A DNA stretch of 64,000 nucleotides from Methylobacterium mesophilicum. Its GTDB lineage: Bacteria; Pseudomonadota; Alphaproteobacteria; Rhizobiales; Beijerinckiaceae. The DNA lies in assembly GCF_022179445.1 (NCBI RefSeq), contig NZ_BPQU01000001.1, positions 248,001 to 312,000 on the forward strand, given 5' to 3'. Every line of letters starts with the position of its first letter. Positions within the stretch are counted from its first letter, which is position 1. Below are positions 1 to 7,872 of this stretch, piece by piece. The notes beneath the pieces were generated by a model. It worked only from the letters and a program-made list of their open reading frames with translations. It did not search any database and was not told the origin of the DNA. Made by a program: the position numbers and the translations under genes.

Positions 1-340
1 CATCGGGCATCGCCTCCGCCTCGTCGGGTTCGTCGAAGCGCACGTCCTCGCTGGCGTGGACGGCGCGATAGTCTCGACCGTCCGCGGTGCGTGTCGGCTC
101 CGAAGCGTAGTCCGGCTTCCCGTCCGGGTCCTGGTAGTAGACGATTGGTCCCGTCGCCTTGGCCGGGACCCGAGCGGGTACCGAAGGGGGCTGCCGAGTT
201 CCCGGCAGCCATTGGCCGAACCCGGTCCGCGCCTGCTGGACGAGCGCCGGCACGGGGCTGCCCTCATGCCCAGCGCCATAGCCCAAAACCCCCGCCGCGA
301 GCGCGGTGAGGGTCCCGGCTGCCCAAGCCGACCGGCTCAC
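1..340 (-). CDS. CusB-like efflux RND periplasmic adaptor (partial, N-terminal part)
   Basis: Reading leftward from a GTG at 340, the frame is open to the window edge (113 codons). The N-terminus has a hydrophobic segment (AAGTLTALAAGVLGYGAG). Around residues 65-95 it then carries the heavy-metal-binding signature of CusB-type adaptors, YYQDPDGKPDYASEP followed by DGRDYRAV. In the family this subunit links an inner-membrane RND pump to an outer-membrane channel and delivers Cu/Ag or other heavy metals. The GTG overlaps the stop of the upstream FixH-like gene by 4 bp, so the two are translationally coupled. The rest of the gene lies outside the window, so its metal specificity cannot be judged. 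Confidence 0.8.
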   Translation of the reverse strand, partial: MSRSAWAAGTLTALAAGVLGYGAGHEGSPVPALVQQARTGFGQWLPGTRQPPSVPARVPAKATGPIVYYQDPDGKPDYASEPTRTADGRDYRAVHASEDVRFDEPDEAEAMPD

Positions 341-732
341 TTGGTGGCCTTGAACACCAGCCTGTTCTCGACGGTGCCGGTCTCGCCCTGCACCTTGGCC
401 CCGAGCGAGAGGCGCCAGCCGCCGGCCATCGTCAGCTTCGCCTTGAACCGGTAGACGCCCGGCTCCGGTGACGGCAGCTGCTCGATCTTCGAGGTCATCT
501 CCTCCATGCTGTCGGGCGCCATGTCGATGCGCTTGGCGAAGATGACGGCGTTCGGCACGGGCTTGGACGTGCGCTTGTCGACGAGGCGGACGTCGAGGAT
601 GGCCTCGCCCTGCCTGGCCTCGTCCTTCACCAGTTGGAACTCGTAGTCCTTGGTGTCAGCCCGGGCCGCGGTGGTCAGCGCGAGGCCGAGCAGCGCAGCC
701 GTGAGGGCGCGCGAAAACGATGTCTTGGACAC
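337..732 (-). CDS. FixH-like secreted protein of a metal-efflux operon
   Basis: 131 aa starting at a GTG (732) with GGAGAT about 9 nt upstream. A longer reading from 903 would run across the neighbouring gene. A Sec signal peptide (RALTAALLGLALTTAARA) is followed by a beta-rich domain, with KPVPNAVIFAKRIDM and ending GGWRLSLGAKVQGE, that resembles the FixH/YtkA-like fold often encoded beside heavy-metal RND pumps. The role is probably periplasmic and accessory to metal export, inferred from its 4-bp overlap with the CusB-like gene. No metal ligands stand out. Confidence 0.65.
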   Translation of the reverse strand: MSKTSFSRALTAALLGLALTTAARADTKDYEFQLVKDEARQGEAILDVRLVDKRTSKPVPNAVIFAKRIDMAPDSMEEMTSKIEQLPSPEPGVYRFKAKLTMAGGWRLSLGAKVQGETGTVENRLVFKATK

Positions 733-814
733 GGTGGATGATCTCCTGAAAACGATGGGACCCGGGCCTTCAGGCGCGCGGGATCGGCCGGCGCAGGCGC
801 CGGCGGCATCGGGT

Positions 815-1228
815 TCAGGCTCGGGGAGGCTCGGTGGGCGGCCCTTGCGACAGGCTGTCGAAAGAGGCGGTGACGCCCCAGGTCGGCCCCTCGAAGCGGG
901 CAACGCGGCCCGGAAGTCCGACGGGGACCGGCAGCCCGGTGGCGACCTTCGCTAAGCAGAGGGCCATCAGCGGGCAGCCCTTCGAGCAGTCGGGCATGTC
1001 CGGCCGCTCCTTAGGGCAGCACGGCATCTCATCCATGGCCATCCCGGCCATGTCATCCATGGCTTCGTCGGGCATCGCCATGGCGTGCCCCTGAACGGCC
1101 GTCGGCGCGCGCATGCCGGCGGCGGCCGCGGATGCGGTCACCGGCGCAAGGGCGAGGCTGAGCACCGCCAGGAGCGGGAGCAGCCGTCGAAGGGCGAGCC
1201 AGAAGGTCACGAACGGACGATGCCACAT
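815..1228 (-). CDS. Met/Cys/His-rich periplasmic metal-binding protein (hypothetical)
   Basis: 137 aa with an N-terminal signal or anchor (residues 9-36). The mature part is rich in methionine and cysteine: repeated MAMPDEAMDDMAGMAMDE, then a cysteine cluster with MPCCP, C-x3-C and a final LC before LAKVATGL. Such clusters typically bind Cu(I) or similar soft metals. It lies upstream of the FixH-like and CusB-like genes on the same strand, so a role as periplasmic metal sensor, chaperone or buffer is plausible. I do not recognise a named family, and the function is inferred from composition and context. Confidence 0.6.
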   Translation of the reverse strand: MWHRPFVTFWLALRRLLPLLAVLSLALAPVTASAAAAGMRAPTAVQGHAMAMPDEAMDDMAGMAMDEMPCCPKERPDMPDCSKGCPLMALCLAKVATGLPVPVGLPGRVARFEGPTWGVTASFDSLSQGPPTEPPRA

Positions 1229-1255
1229 CGCATGTCGGCGAGGAAGGGACAGGGA

Positions 1256-2419
1256 CTACCTGACGCGCCAGAGCGATACGGCGAGTGCGACATTCGCGAG
1301 TGCGAGCACGGCAAGGAGAGCGTAGGTCGCGTCGGCGCCTGCATGCGTCAGCACGACGGCCCCGAGGGAGGGTGCAAGCGCCTGCGCCACCAGCCCCGGA
1401 CGGGCGAGCCGACCGACGAGCGGGGCGTAGCGCTCGGGACCGAACAGCGCGAGAGGCACCGTGCCGCGTGCGATGGAATAGATCCCGTTCCCGGCCCCGT
1501 AGAGGACGAGCGCCAATCCGACCACGGGCAAGTCCGCTGCCAGCATCGCGATCCCGATCGCCACGAGAACCATCGCCGCCGTCTGGGTCCAGAGGGGATG
1601 GTGCCGGCCCTTGCCGGCCATCTCGACGATGCGCGCCCCGACCTGCGACGGCCCGATCAGGGCGCCGTAGGCCACGGCCGAGGTCAACGCGACGCCACGG
1701 GCCTGCAGCAGGGTGATGAGGTGCACCGAGACCAGGGCCATCACAGTCCCGCCGAGGGTAAGCACCCCGGCCATGAGGAGGAAGGCGCGCCGCTCCCGAC
1801 CATGGAGACGAATGACGGGGCTCGTACCTGCGGGTCGCGTGACCGGATGTGCAGGGGGCCGGGGGATCACGAGAAGGACGAGGGGCAGCGTGACCGAGAG
1901 GTGCAGCCCGGCATAGGCTAGGCAGGTCCCACGCCAGCCAACCCGCTCGACCAGGAAGGCCGACAGCGGCCAGCCCACCGTGCTGGCAAAGCCGCCCCAC
2001 AGGGTTAGCATCGTGATGGCGGGCCTTGCCTCGGCGTCGTAGAGCCGGCCGAGGGTGGCGAAGGCCGGATCGTACAGGCCGGTCCCCATGCCGAGGCCGA
2101 TGAGCAGCCATGCCGCGAGGTAGACCGGCAGGTTCGGCGCCAGACCGAGGACGGTAAGGCCCACCGCGAGGATGACTGCCGCGAAGGCCAGGACCGGCCG
2201 ACCGCCGTGTTCCCCGATGAATGTCCCGACCCGCGGGGAGACCAAACCCGCGACGAGGAGGCCGAGGGACAGGCCGCCGATGACCCAGCCCAAGGGCCAT
2301 CCTGTATCCGCGATCATCGGGGCGGCCAGCACCGACAGGAGGTAGAACGAGGAGCCCCAGGTCAGGATCTGGATCACGCCCAGGGCCGAGATCACGGTCC
2401 AGCGGCGCGGCGGGGCCAT
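1256..2419 (-). CDS. MFS transporter of the arsenic cluster
   Basis: 387 aa with about 12 hydrophobic segments and a typical major-facilitator layout. The N-half opens with a QILTWGSSFYLLS helix and has GxxxG-rich helices (AAWLLIGLGMGTGLYDPAF), followed by a cytoplasmic loop near residue 195. It is probably an inner-membrane exporter, but the substrate is not readable from sequence. It starts 8 bp after the arsB stop and is almost certainly cotranscribed with the ars genes, which suggests organoarsenical or other arsenic-related efflux. ArsJ-type and generic drug exporters are alternatives. Confidence 0.75.
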   Translation of the reverse strand: MAPPRRWTVISALGVIQILTWGSSFYLLSVLAAPMIADTGWPLGWVIGGLSLGLLVAGLVSPRVGTFIGEHGGRPVLAFAAVILAVGLTVLGLAPNLPVYLAAWLLIGLGMGTGLYDPAFATLGRLYDAEARPAITMLTLWGGFASTVGWPLSAFLVERVGWRGTCLAYAGLHLSVTLPLVLLVIPRPPAHPVTRPAGTSPVIRLHGRERRAFLLMAGVLTLGGTVMALVSVHLITLLQARGVALTSAVAYGALIGPSQVGARIVEMAGKGRHHPLWTQTAAMVLVAIGIAMLAADLPVVGLALVLYGAGNGIYSIARGTVPLALFGPERYAPLVGRLARPGLVAQALAPSLGAVVLTHAGADATYALLAVLALANVALAVSLWRVR

Positions 2420-2426
2420 CGGTCCG

Positions 2427-3722
2427 CTACCGAGCCCCGAGCACAGGCAGCCACAGTGCCAGGGCCGCCAGGGTGACGAGCAACACCGGCGGGGTGATGA
2501 CCAAGCCGACCCGCATGTACTGGCCCCAGGTGATGCGCTGGCCCTTGGTGTCGAGGACGTGGAGCCAGAGCAGGGTCGCCAGACTCCCGATGGGCGTGAA
2601 CTTCGGGCCGAGGTCGCAGCCGATGACGTTGGCGTAGACCATCAACTCGCGCATCAGGGGCGACAGGTCCGGGGCCTGCTGGATTGAGAGCGCGCCCACC
2701 AGCACGCTCGGCATGTTGTTCATGACCGAGGACAGGATCGCGGCGGCGACCCCCGTGCCGATGGTGGTCACGAACGGTCCGTGACCCGAGAGCCAGGTCA
2801 GTCCCTGAGCCAGGTAATCGGTCAGGCCGGCGTTCTTTAGGCCGTAGACGACGAGGTACATGCCGAGGCTGAAGAGCACGATCTGCCAGGGCGCACCGGC
2901 GAGGACCCTGCGGATCGGGATGACCCGGCTGTGATTGGCCAACGCCAGCAGCACGAGGGCGCCGGCGCAGGTCACCACCGAGACCGGCACGCCGAAAGGC
3001 GCGGTCACGAAGTAGGCCACGAGCAGCAGGGCCAGGAGGGGGAAGGCCGCCTTGAAGACGAGCGGATCCTTGATCGCGTGGCGCGGCGGTTCGAGCTCGG
3101 TCACCGGGTACGTGGCCGGCAGGTCGCTCCGGTAGAACAACCACAGCACCACCAGGGTCGCGGCGAGCGAGACGAGGTTCACCGGCACCATCACGGCGGC
3201 GTAGCGGCTGAATGAGATGTCGAAGAAGTTCGCCGAGACGATGTTGACGAGGTTCGAGATCACCAGCGGTAGGCTGGTTGAGTCCGCGACGAACCCGCAC
3301 CCGACGATGAAGGCCAGCGCAGCCGCCGGCGTGAAGTCGAGGCGCAGCAGGATGGCTAGAACGATGGGGGTGAGCAGGAGGGCCGCTCCGTCGTTGGCAA
3401 AGACCGCCGCGATGGCGGCGCCCAGCAGGATCACCAGCGGAAACAGCAAGCGCCCCCGTCCGCCGCCCCAGCGGGCGATGTGGAGCGCCGCCCAGTGGAA
3501 GAAGCCGGCCTCGTCGAGGAGCAGCGAGATGATGATGAGCGCGACGAAGGTGAAGGTGGCGTCCCAGACGATGTGCCAGACCACCGGGATGTCGCCCGGG
3601 TGGATGACCCCGGTGGCCAGCGCCACGGCGGCCCCGATCAGGGCGCTCCATCCGATCCCGAAACCCTTCGGCTGCCAGATGACGAAGACGAGGGTGACGA
3701 CGAAGATGGCGAGCGCGAGCAT
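2427..3722 (-). CDS. arsB: ArsB arsenite efflux permease
   Basis: 431 aa, the usual length for ArsB. It is a multi-spanning inner-membrane protein with ArsB/NhaD-family features: an N-terminal [20 protein letters not shown] helix, the conserved [16 protein letters not shown] segment and [12 protein letters not shown]. It extrudes arsenite (and antimonite), driven by the membrane potential or by an ArsA ATPase. No arsA is seen here. It sits third in the arsR-led operon, after two arsenate reductases that would supply its substrate. Confidence 0.92.
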   Translation of the reverse strand: MLALAIFVVTLVFVIWQPKGFGIGWSALIGAAVALATGVIHPGDIPVVWHIVWDATFTFVALIIISLLLDEAGFFHWAALHIARWGGGRGRLLFPLVILLGAAIAAVFANDGAALLLTPIVLAILLRLDFTPAAALAFIVGCGFVADSTSLPLVISNLVNIVSANFFDISFSRYAAVMVPVNLVSLAATLVVLWLFYRSDLPATYPVTELEPPRHAIKDPLVFKAAFPLLALLLVAYFVTAPFGVPVSVVTCAGALVLLALANHSRVIPIRRVLAGAPWQIVLFSLGMYLVVYGLKNAGLTDYLAQGLTWLSGHGPFVTTIGTGVAAAILSSVMNNMPSVLVGALSIQQAPDLSPLMRELMVYANVIGCDLGPKFTPIGSLATLLWLHVLDTKGQRITWGQYMRVGLVITPPVLLVTLAALALWLPVLGAR

Positions 3723-3758
3723 CGGGACCGTTTCTTGTTTTTGATTGCGTGGGTGCGA

Positions 3759-4186
3759 TCAGGCGGTGGCGACGCGCCGCCCGTGCTCGTCGACGACGCG
3801 CTCGCCGTCCTCCTTGGCGAACTCGCCTCGCTGGGCCGGCAAGAGGTCGAGGACGGCCTCAGAGGGCGGCAGAGGGCGACGCCCCTGGGGCTCACCACCA
3901 GGGGGCGGTTCAACAGGATCGGGTGCTCGGAGATGGCATCCAGAAGCTGGTCGGCCGTCAGGCTCGGGTCTGAGAGCCCGAGCTCGGCGTAGGGCGTCCC
4001 CTTCTCCCGCAGGAGGTCACGGACCATGACGCCAGCGCGCTCGGCGAGCTGGCGGATCAGGATACGGTTCGGCGGCGTCTTCAGGTACTCGACGACGTGC
4101 GGCTCGATGCCGGAGTTGCGGATCAGGGCCAGCGTGTTGCGGGACGTGCCGCAATCCGGGTTGTGGTAGATCACGACGTCCATCAC
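3759..4186 (-). pseudogene. arsC: Glutaredoxin-type arsenate reductase ArsC with a late frameshift
   Basis: Reduces arsenate to arsenite using glutathione and glutaredoxin. The N-terminus HNPDCGTSRNTL is canonical, and the catalytic residues of E. coli ArsC fall at the same numbers here: Cys12, Arg60, Arg94 and Arg107. Just after RGVALCRP the frame shifts. Restoring one base in the G-run at 3864-3866 gives the family ending (PSEAVLDLLP, GEFAKEDGERVVDEHG) and a stop at 3759, for a 142-aa protein of normal size. As written, the frame instead runs to 3638 with a nonsense tail into arsB. All catalytic residues precede the shift, so partial activity is possible. A sequencing error is also possible. 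Overlaps the upstream arsC by 4 bp (ATGA). Confidence 0.75.
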
Positions 4187-4710
4187 GCGACCTCCGGACG
4201 GGGCGAGGTGGCACCGGCCTGCTTGCCGATCTCGCGAACCCTGGACGTCAGGGAGACTTGGTCGAGACTCGCCATCGGCAGGGCGAGGAAGGCCGAGATC
4301 CGGTTCTTGAGGTAGCGCTGCGCGGTCACGAAGGCGGTCTTTCGCTCGATCTCGCTACCCTCGACCGCGGCAGGGTCCTCGATGCCCCAGTGCGCCGTCA
4401 CCGGCTGGCCGGGCCAGTACGGGCAGGCCTCGCCGGCGGCGTTGTCACAGACCGTGAAAACGAAATCCATGACCGGTGCGTCGGGCTTGGCGAACTCGTC
4501 CCACGACTTCGAGTGCATACCCTCTGTCGGATAGTCGCTCTCGCGCAGGACCTGGAGCGCCATCGGGTTCACCTCCGGCTTGGGCTGGCTGCCGGCGGAG
4601 AAGGAGCGAAAGCGACCCTGGCCGTCCTTGGCCAGCATCGCCTCGGCGAGGATCGAGCGGGCGGAGTTGCCGGTGCAGAGGAAGAGGACGTTGTAGACGC
4701 GGTCAGGCAT
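4183..4710 (-). CDS. arsC: LMW-phosphatase-type (thioredoxin-coupled) arsenate reductase
   Basis: 175 aa cytoplasmic enzyme of the low-molecular-weight tyrosine phosphatase fold. The P-loop is FLCTGNSARS (CX5R, Cys12/Arg18), and the downstream part has SWDEFAKPDAPVMDFVFTVCDNAAGE and PYWPGQPVTAHWGIEDP, as in ArsC enzymes that relay electrons through further cysteines to thioredoxin. It is the first enzyme gene after arsR, which it overlaps by 8 bp, and it overlaps the next arsC by 4 bp. This operon therefore encodes two unrelated arsenate reductases. Confidence 0.92.
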   Translation of the reverse strand: MPDRVYNVLFLCTGNSARSILAEAMLAKDGQGRFRSFSAGSQPKPEVNPMALQVLRESDYPTEGMHSKSWDEFAKPDAPVMDFVFTVCDNAAGEACPYWPGQPVTAHWGIEDPAAVEGSEIERKTAFVTAQRYLKNRISAFLALPMASLDQVSLTSRVREIGKQAGATSPRPEVA

Positions 4711-5065
4711 TGGCGGTGTTTCCCGTGGGTAGGCAACAGGCTGACAAGGCCGCGACGGCGGGGGCGCAGACCTCGGGTCGGCCCTGGCAGCAATCGCGCA
4801 TCAGGAACTGGATGAGCTCCGACAGGTCCGGGTAGGCGGCGCTGTAGATGATCGAGCGCCCCTCCCGCCGGGAGGTGACCAGCCCCGAATGGCTGAGCTC
4901 CTTGAGGTGGAACGACAGGTTGGTGCCCGAAACGCCGACCGCCTCGGCCAGCATGCCGGCCGCCATGCCTTCCGGCCCGGCGGTGACGAGCTGGCGCACG
5001 ATGCGCAGGCGATGCTCCTGGCCGAGGGCCGCGAAGGCGGCCACGGCTTGCCGTTCGTCCATCAT
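4703..5065 (-). CDS. arsR: ArsR-family arsenic-responsive repressor
   Basis: 120 aa winged-helix repressor. The helix-turn-helix region reads GMLAEAVGVSGTNLSFHLKELSHSGL and is followed by a wing, TSRREGRSIIYSA. The cysteines that could bind As(III) sit at the C-terminus (MRDCCQG, VCAP, SACCLP) rather than in the alpha-3 helix. This resembles the C-terminal-Cys ArsR subgroup of some proteobacteria. It probably represses its own operon and the divergent arsH through the palindrome at 5078-5091. Two adjacent ATGs (5065 and 5062) are possible starts. Confidence 0.9.
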   Translation of the reverse strand: MMDERQAVAAFAALGQEHRLRIVRQLVTAGPEGMAAGMLAEAVGVSGTNLSFHLKELSHSGLVTSRREGRSIIYSAAYPDLSELIQFLMRDCCQGRPEVCAPAVAALSACCLPTGNTANA

Positions 5066-5077
5066 GATGTCAATATA

Positions 5078-5091
5078 TCAACCATAGTTGA
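5078..5091. promoter_or_regulatory. Putative ArsR operator between arsR and arsH
   Basis: The 47-bp divergent gap contains the inverted repeat TCAAC-CATA-GTTGA in an AT-rich setting (CAATATATCAACC). Its location between the two divergent ars start codons is what is expected of an ArsR binding site. The assignment is by position and symmetry only. Confidence 0.5.
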
Positions 5092-5112
5092 AATGTAGAG
5101 GAACGAAACGTC

Positions 5113-5865
5113 TTGGACAAGCCCCTCCAGCCCTTCGCCGATGGATTGCCCAACCTCAGCCACGGGCATTTCGTGGTCCCGACGGCAGCCGACCTGCACG
5201 TGGAGACGCCGTTCACCCACGCCCCGCGTTTCCTGATCCTGTACGGCTCGCTCCGGGAGCGCTCGTTCAGCCGCTTCCTTGCCTACGAGGCCGCACGCCT
5301 CCTGGAGGCGATGGGCGGCGAGGCGCGGATCTACGACTCGCACGGCCTGCCGCTGCCCGACGACGCCACGGCCGACCACCCCAAGGTCCAGGAACTCCGG
5401 AACCTGTCGATCTGGTCGGAAGGCCATGTCTGGGTCAGCCCGGAGCGCCACGGCGCCATGACCGGGGTGATCAAGAGCCAGATCGACTGGCTCCCCCTGT
5501 CGGAAGGGTCGGTGCGCCCGACGCAAGGGCGGACCCTGGCCGTGATGCAGGTCTCGGGCGGTTCGCAGTCGTTCAATGCCGTCAACGGCCTGCGCGTGCT
5601 CGGGCGCTGGATGCGGATGATCACCATTCCGAACCAATCCTCGGTCCCGATGGCCTACAAGGAGTTCGACGAAGCCGGGCGGATGAAGCCGGGGCCGCTC
5701 TACGACCGTGTCGTCGATGTCTGCGAGGAACTGGTGAGGTTCACGTTGCTGACGCGGGAGCGCGCCGACTACCTCGTCGACAGATACTCGGAGCGGAAGG
5801 AGCGCGAGCCCGAGCGGCTTAAGTCCGTGGCCGCCGACATCGGGTTCGTGAAGCGACCTTCATAA
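5113..5865 (+). CDS. arsH: ArsH NADPH-dependent flavoprotein (organoarsenical oxidase)
   Basis: 250 aa with the NADPH-dependent FMN reductase fold. The flavin-phosphate loop is [14 protein letters not shown], followed by [26 protein letters not shown] and the ArsH-type C-terminal part [23 protein letters not shown]. ArsH oxidises trivalent methyl- and aryl-arsenicals. The best start is a TTG at 5113 with AGAGGA about 10 nt upstream. No in-frame ATG precedes the conserved region. It is transcribed away from arsR. Confidence 0.9.
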   Translation: MDKPLQPFADGLPNLSHGHFVVPTAADLHVETPFTHAPRFLILYGSLRERSFSRFLAYEAARLLEAMGGEARIYDSHGLPLPDDATADHPKVQELRNLSIWSEGHVWVSPERHGAMTGVIKSQIDWLPLSEGSVRPTQGRTLAVMQVSGGSQSFNAVNGLRVLGRWMRMITIPNQSSVPMAYKEFDEAGRMKPGPLYDRVVDVCEELVRFTLLTRERADYLVDRYSERKEREPERLKSVAADIGFVKRPS

Positions 5866-5893
5866 ACCGACCGGAGCGGGCACCGACGCATCG

Positions 5894-6399
5894 TCAGCAT
5901 GACGAGGTATTGGCAGGGGACGCCGCCATCCTCGCCATGATCTCCCCCAGGGTAACCGGCCGCCAATCCCAGCAATCGCCCCCAACGTCCAGGCTCGTCC
6001 GGGTGGCCGGGATGCCGCCGTGGGAATGCCCATAGACGTGAAGGTCGCCGTGCCAGGCATTAGGCCACGTCACGTGCGCATAGTGGCTGGCCCATAGGGC
6101 GACGCGTTCTGGCATCCCCAGGTCCTGGACGTAGATCCTTTGGACGTCGACGACGGGGCCGGCCCATTTGAAACGTTCGCCCAGGCCGTGGTCGTGGTAG
6201 CCCCGAATTAGGTGAATGCGGCCATGCAGGCGCGCCTGGATCGATGCGGCGTAAACCAGGATGCACTTATAGGCGAAGTCGCCAAGGTGCAGATGACATC
6301 GTCCGGACGCAGTCCTCTTTCCAGGCGGCAACCAAATTTGCGTTACTTTCCTCGATGATCGCGATCAGCCCGTAGGCGATGCATTCGGACACCGATCAT
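5894..6399 (-). pseudogene. Decayed calcineurin-like metallophosphoesterase
   Basis: The C-terminal part is recognisable: LHLGDFAYKC, RIHLIRGYHDHGLGE, LHVYGHSHGGIP and SLDVGGDCWDWRPVTLGEI are motifs of the small metallophosphoesterase family. The metal-ligand motif GNHD is changed to GYHD. The upstream part survives only in other frames (IIEESNANLVAAW near 6300-6370), so at least two small indels separate it from the LGDF motif, and no intact N-terminal D-x-H motif remains. Probably non-functional. The decay fits the general degradation of this 2.5-kb stretch. Confidence 0.65.
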
Positions 6400-6552
6400 G
6401 CTCCTATCCATGTAATGGCTGTTAGCGGAGAAAAGAGCGGTACGTACTATTTCCTTACCAATCGCAGCCTAAGACATTTTAAAATATTATCACCCTATTT
6501 TTACTTTATCGATTGCCGAGTTGACCTATCAAATGCAGCTCATTGATCAGGT

Positions 6553-6813
6553 TTAGAAAACCGTACCGTCTTCTTTTTTTCTTTCATAATAACCCTCAAT
6601 ACAATCAGCGAGCTCGTCCCGTTGGTCTTGGCATAGATTATCGACGATGTCGCACCCTTTAAAGGATTTTACGAGAGCTTCCCCTGATGCCCATGTTGAC
6701 ATGACGCCAGGTATCTGTTGGGTCTTTACCATGTGCTCTGCCGCTTCAAGAACCGCATCAAATGCTGCTTCAACGTCAATGTCCCAACCGTTGCTTCCAA
6801 TGTTGAGTGGCAT
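6553..6813 (-). CDS. Small orphan protein in a low-GC patch
   Basis: 86 aa starting at an ATG (6813) with AGAGGA 7-8 nt upstream. A longer reading from 6873 lacks a ribosome site. Acidic and soluble: DIDVEAAFDAVLEAAEHMVK, and an end rich in Asp/Glu/Lys (DELADCIEGYYERKKED). I recognise no family. Codon use is far more AT-rich than neighbouring genes, which suggests recent acquisition from a low-GC source. The preceding 6,400-6,552 holds only AT-rich non-coding sequence. Confidence 0.5.
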   Translation of the reverse strand: MPLNIGSNGWDIDVEAAFDAVLEAAEHMVKTQQIPGVMSTWASGEALVKSFKGCDIVDNLCQDQRDELADCIEGYYERKKEDGTVF

Positions 6814-6869
6814 GCTTTTATCCTCTTCGCTCCTGCCTTCTGATATCGTCACCATATTAACAATCGATA

Positions 6870-7097
6870 TCATCGCAAAGAACCGCGGGCTAATCCGGTC
6901 GCGCCGGTGAGAGAATGTGCGCCTCCCGATCGCCAGTAGGCTGCCGAATTGGCGATACTAGAATGGGTGCCGACCGTACCGACGCCGGAGAAGCATCTCA
7001 CGACCGGTATTGATATTTTCCGCAGCAACTCCCGGATGCTCGCGGAATCAAATTCGGCTACTTTGTCGATAATATTGGATAAATCCTTGCGGTCCAA
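6870..7097 (-). CDS. Possible small orphan protein or gene fragment
   Basis: 75-codon open frame beginning at TTG (7097) with no clear ribosome site. The N-terminal half (DLSNIIDKVAEFDSASIRELL) looks like real helical protein of the same AT-rich style as the gene downstream. The second half loses that character. It could be a genuine small gene upstream of the 86-aa orphan or the remnant of a larger gene. No function can be suggested. Confidence 0.25.
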   Translation of the reverse strand: MDRKDLSNIIDKVAEFDSASIRELLRKISIPVVRCFSGVGTVGTHSSIANSAAYWRSGGAHSLTGATGLARGSLR

Positions 7098-7114
7098 TAG
7101 ATAGGCCTGGGAGA

Positions 7115-7476
7115 CTAATTATGTCCCTCCACTCGGGCAGCTTTGATCACGCGGATGACGTTCCAGCTGCTGTAGCTGGAATGCATGTTTATGATTGGGG
7201 CGCCGAACAGCAAGCCGACGTCCGCGATCCCGGACATGTTGAGCACCTCCTCGACCTCGACGTAGTCGTAGGTCTCGGGCGAACACCGGTACGACCGGCA
7301 GGGGGGTTCGACGCCAGTACTAACTCAAAGCTCAGGATCTCGGCGTCCAAAGAGGGAATGCCGCCGTCGCCCTGCGAGATCGATGCGGCCCTGTACCCGC
7401 GCGCGCACCGGACGTCCACGACGGCAGCGGCTGCGGGTATCCTGCTCGTGCTCGTAATGGCAGTGGCTTGGGGCAA
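7115..7476 (-). pseudogene. Broken gene fragment, probably phage-derived
   Basis: The minus strand shows protein-like sequence in two frames that join end to end: GGIPSLDAEILSFELVLASN, then after a shift near 7305-7320 PETYDYVEVEEVLNMSGIADV and INMHSSYSSWNVIRVIKAA to a stop at 7115. The biased codon use and continuous protein character suggest one former gene with a frameshift and no intact start. I do not recognise the family. Proximity to another fractured phage gene at 7,869-8,504 suggests prophage debris. Confidence 0.4.
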
Positions 7477-7578
7477 AAGAGCTTCTCCGGTGACTTAAAG
7501 AGGCTGCCTGTCGGTGCGTGTCCCAATCTAGGCCACGCGCCTGCGGGGACCTATGGTGAAGTGGTTGGAAGCCTGGGG

Positions 7579-7872
7579 ATGCGTATGACGGTCGGTGGAA
7601 CCTTGCCTTGGCTGGTGGCCGTGACGGCCTTCGTTGCCGCCGCCTGCTGGTACAAATCGACGGTCGTGAGCGTACCCGCCCCCCCAGAGACTAGCGGAGT
7701 AGGAGCTATGCCGGGGGGCTACCTCATCTCCAAGGACGCGAGCGGGAACCGGATCGACCTTCACGACACCCTGAAAGAACAGACGAAATGGAACCGATGG
7801 GCGGCGTTGGCAGCCGCCGCCAGCGCGGTCCTGACGGGGCTGGCCGCACTGATCCCGCCGCCTCCAATCTAG
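7579..7872 (+). CDS. Small two-helix membrane protein (hypothetical)
   Basis: 97 aa from ATG 7579, with GGAAG about 12 nt upstream. Two hydrophobic segments, LPWLVAVTAFVAAACWY near residues 8-24 and WAALAAAASAVLTGLAALIP at the C-terminus, flank a polar middle (SKDASGNRIDLHDTLKEQTKWNR). Holin-like size and layout, but no family is recognised. It runs opposite to its neighbours, and its end touches the end of the phage fossil on the other strand. Confidence 0.45.
   Translation: MRMTVGGTLPWLVAVTAFVAAACWYKSTVVSVPAPPETSGVGAMPGGYLISKDASGNRIDLHDTLKEQTKWNRWAALAAAASAVLTGLAALIPPPPI

Noticed and set aside
7121..7498. Rightward 125-codon frame
   Set aside because: It overlaps the broken leftward gene, whose two frames look far more protein-like, and has no ribosome site.
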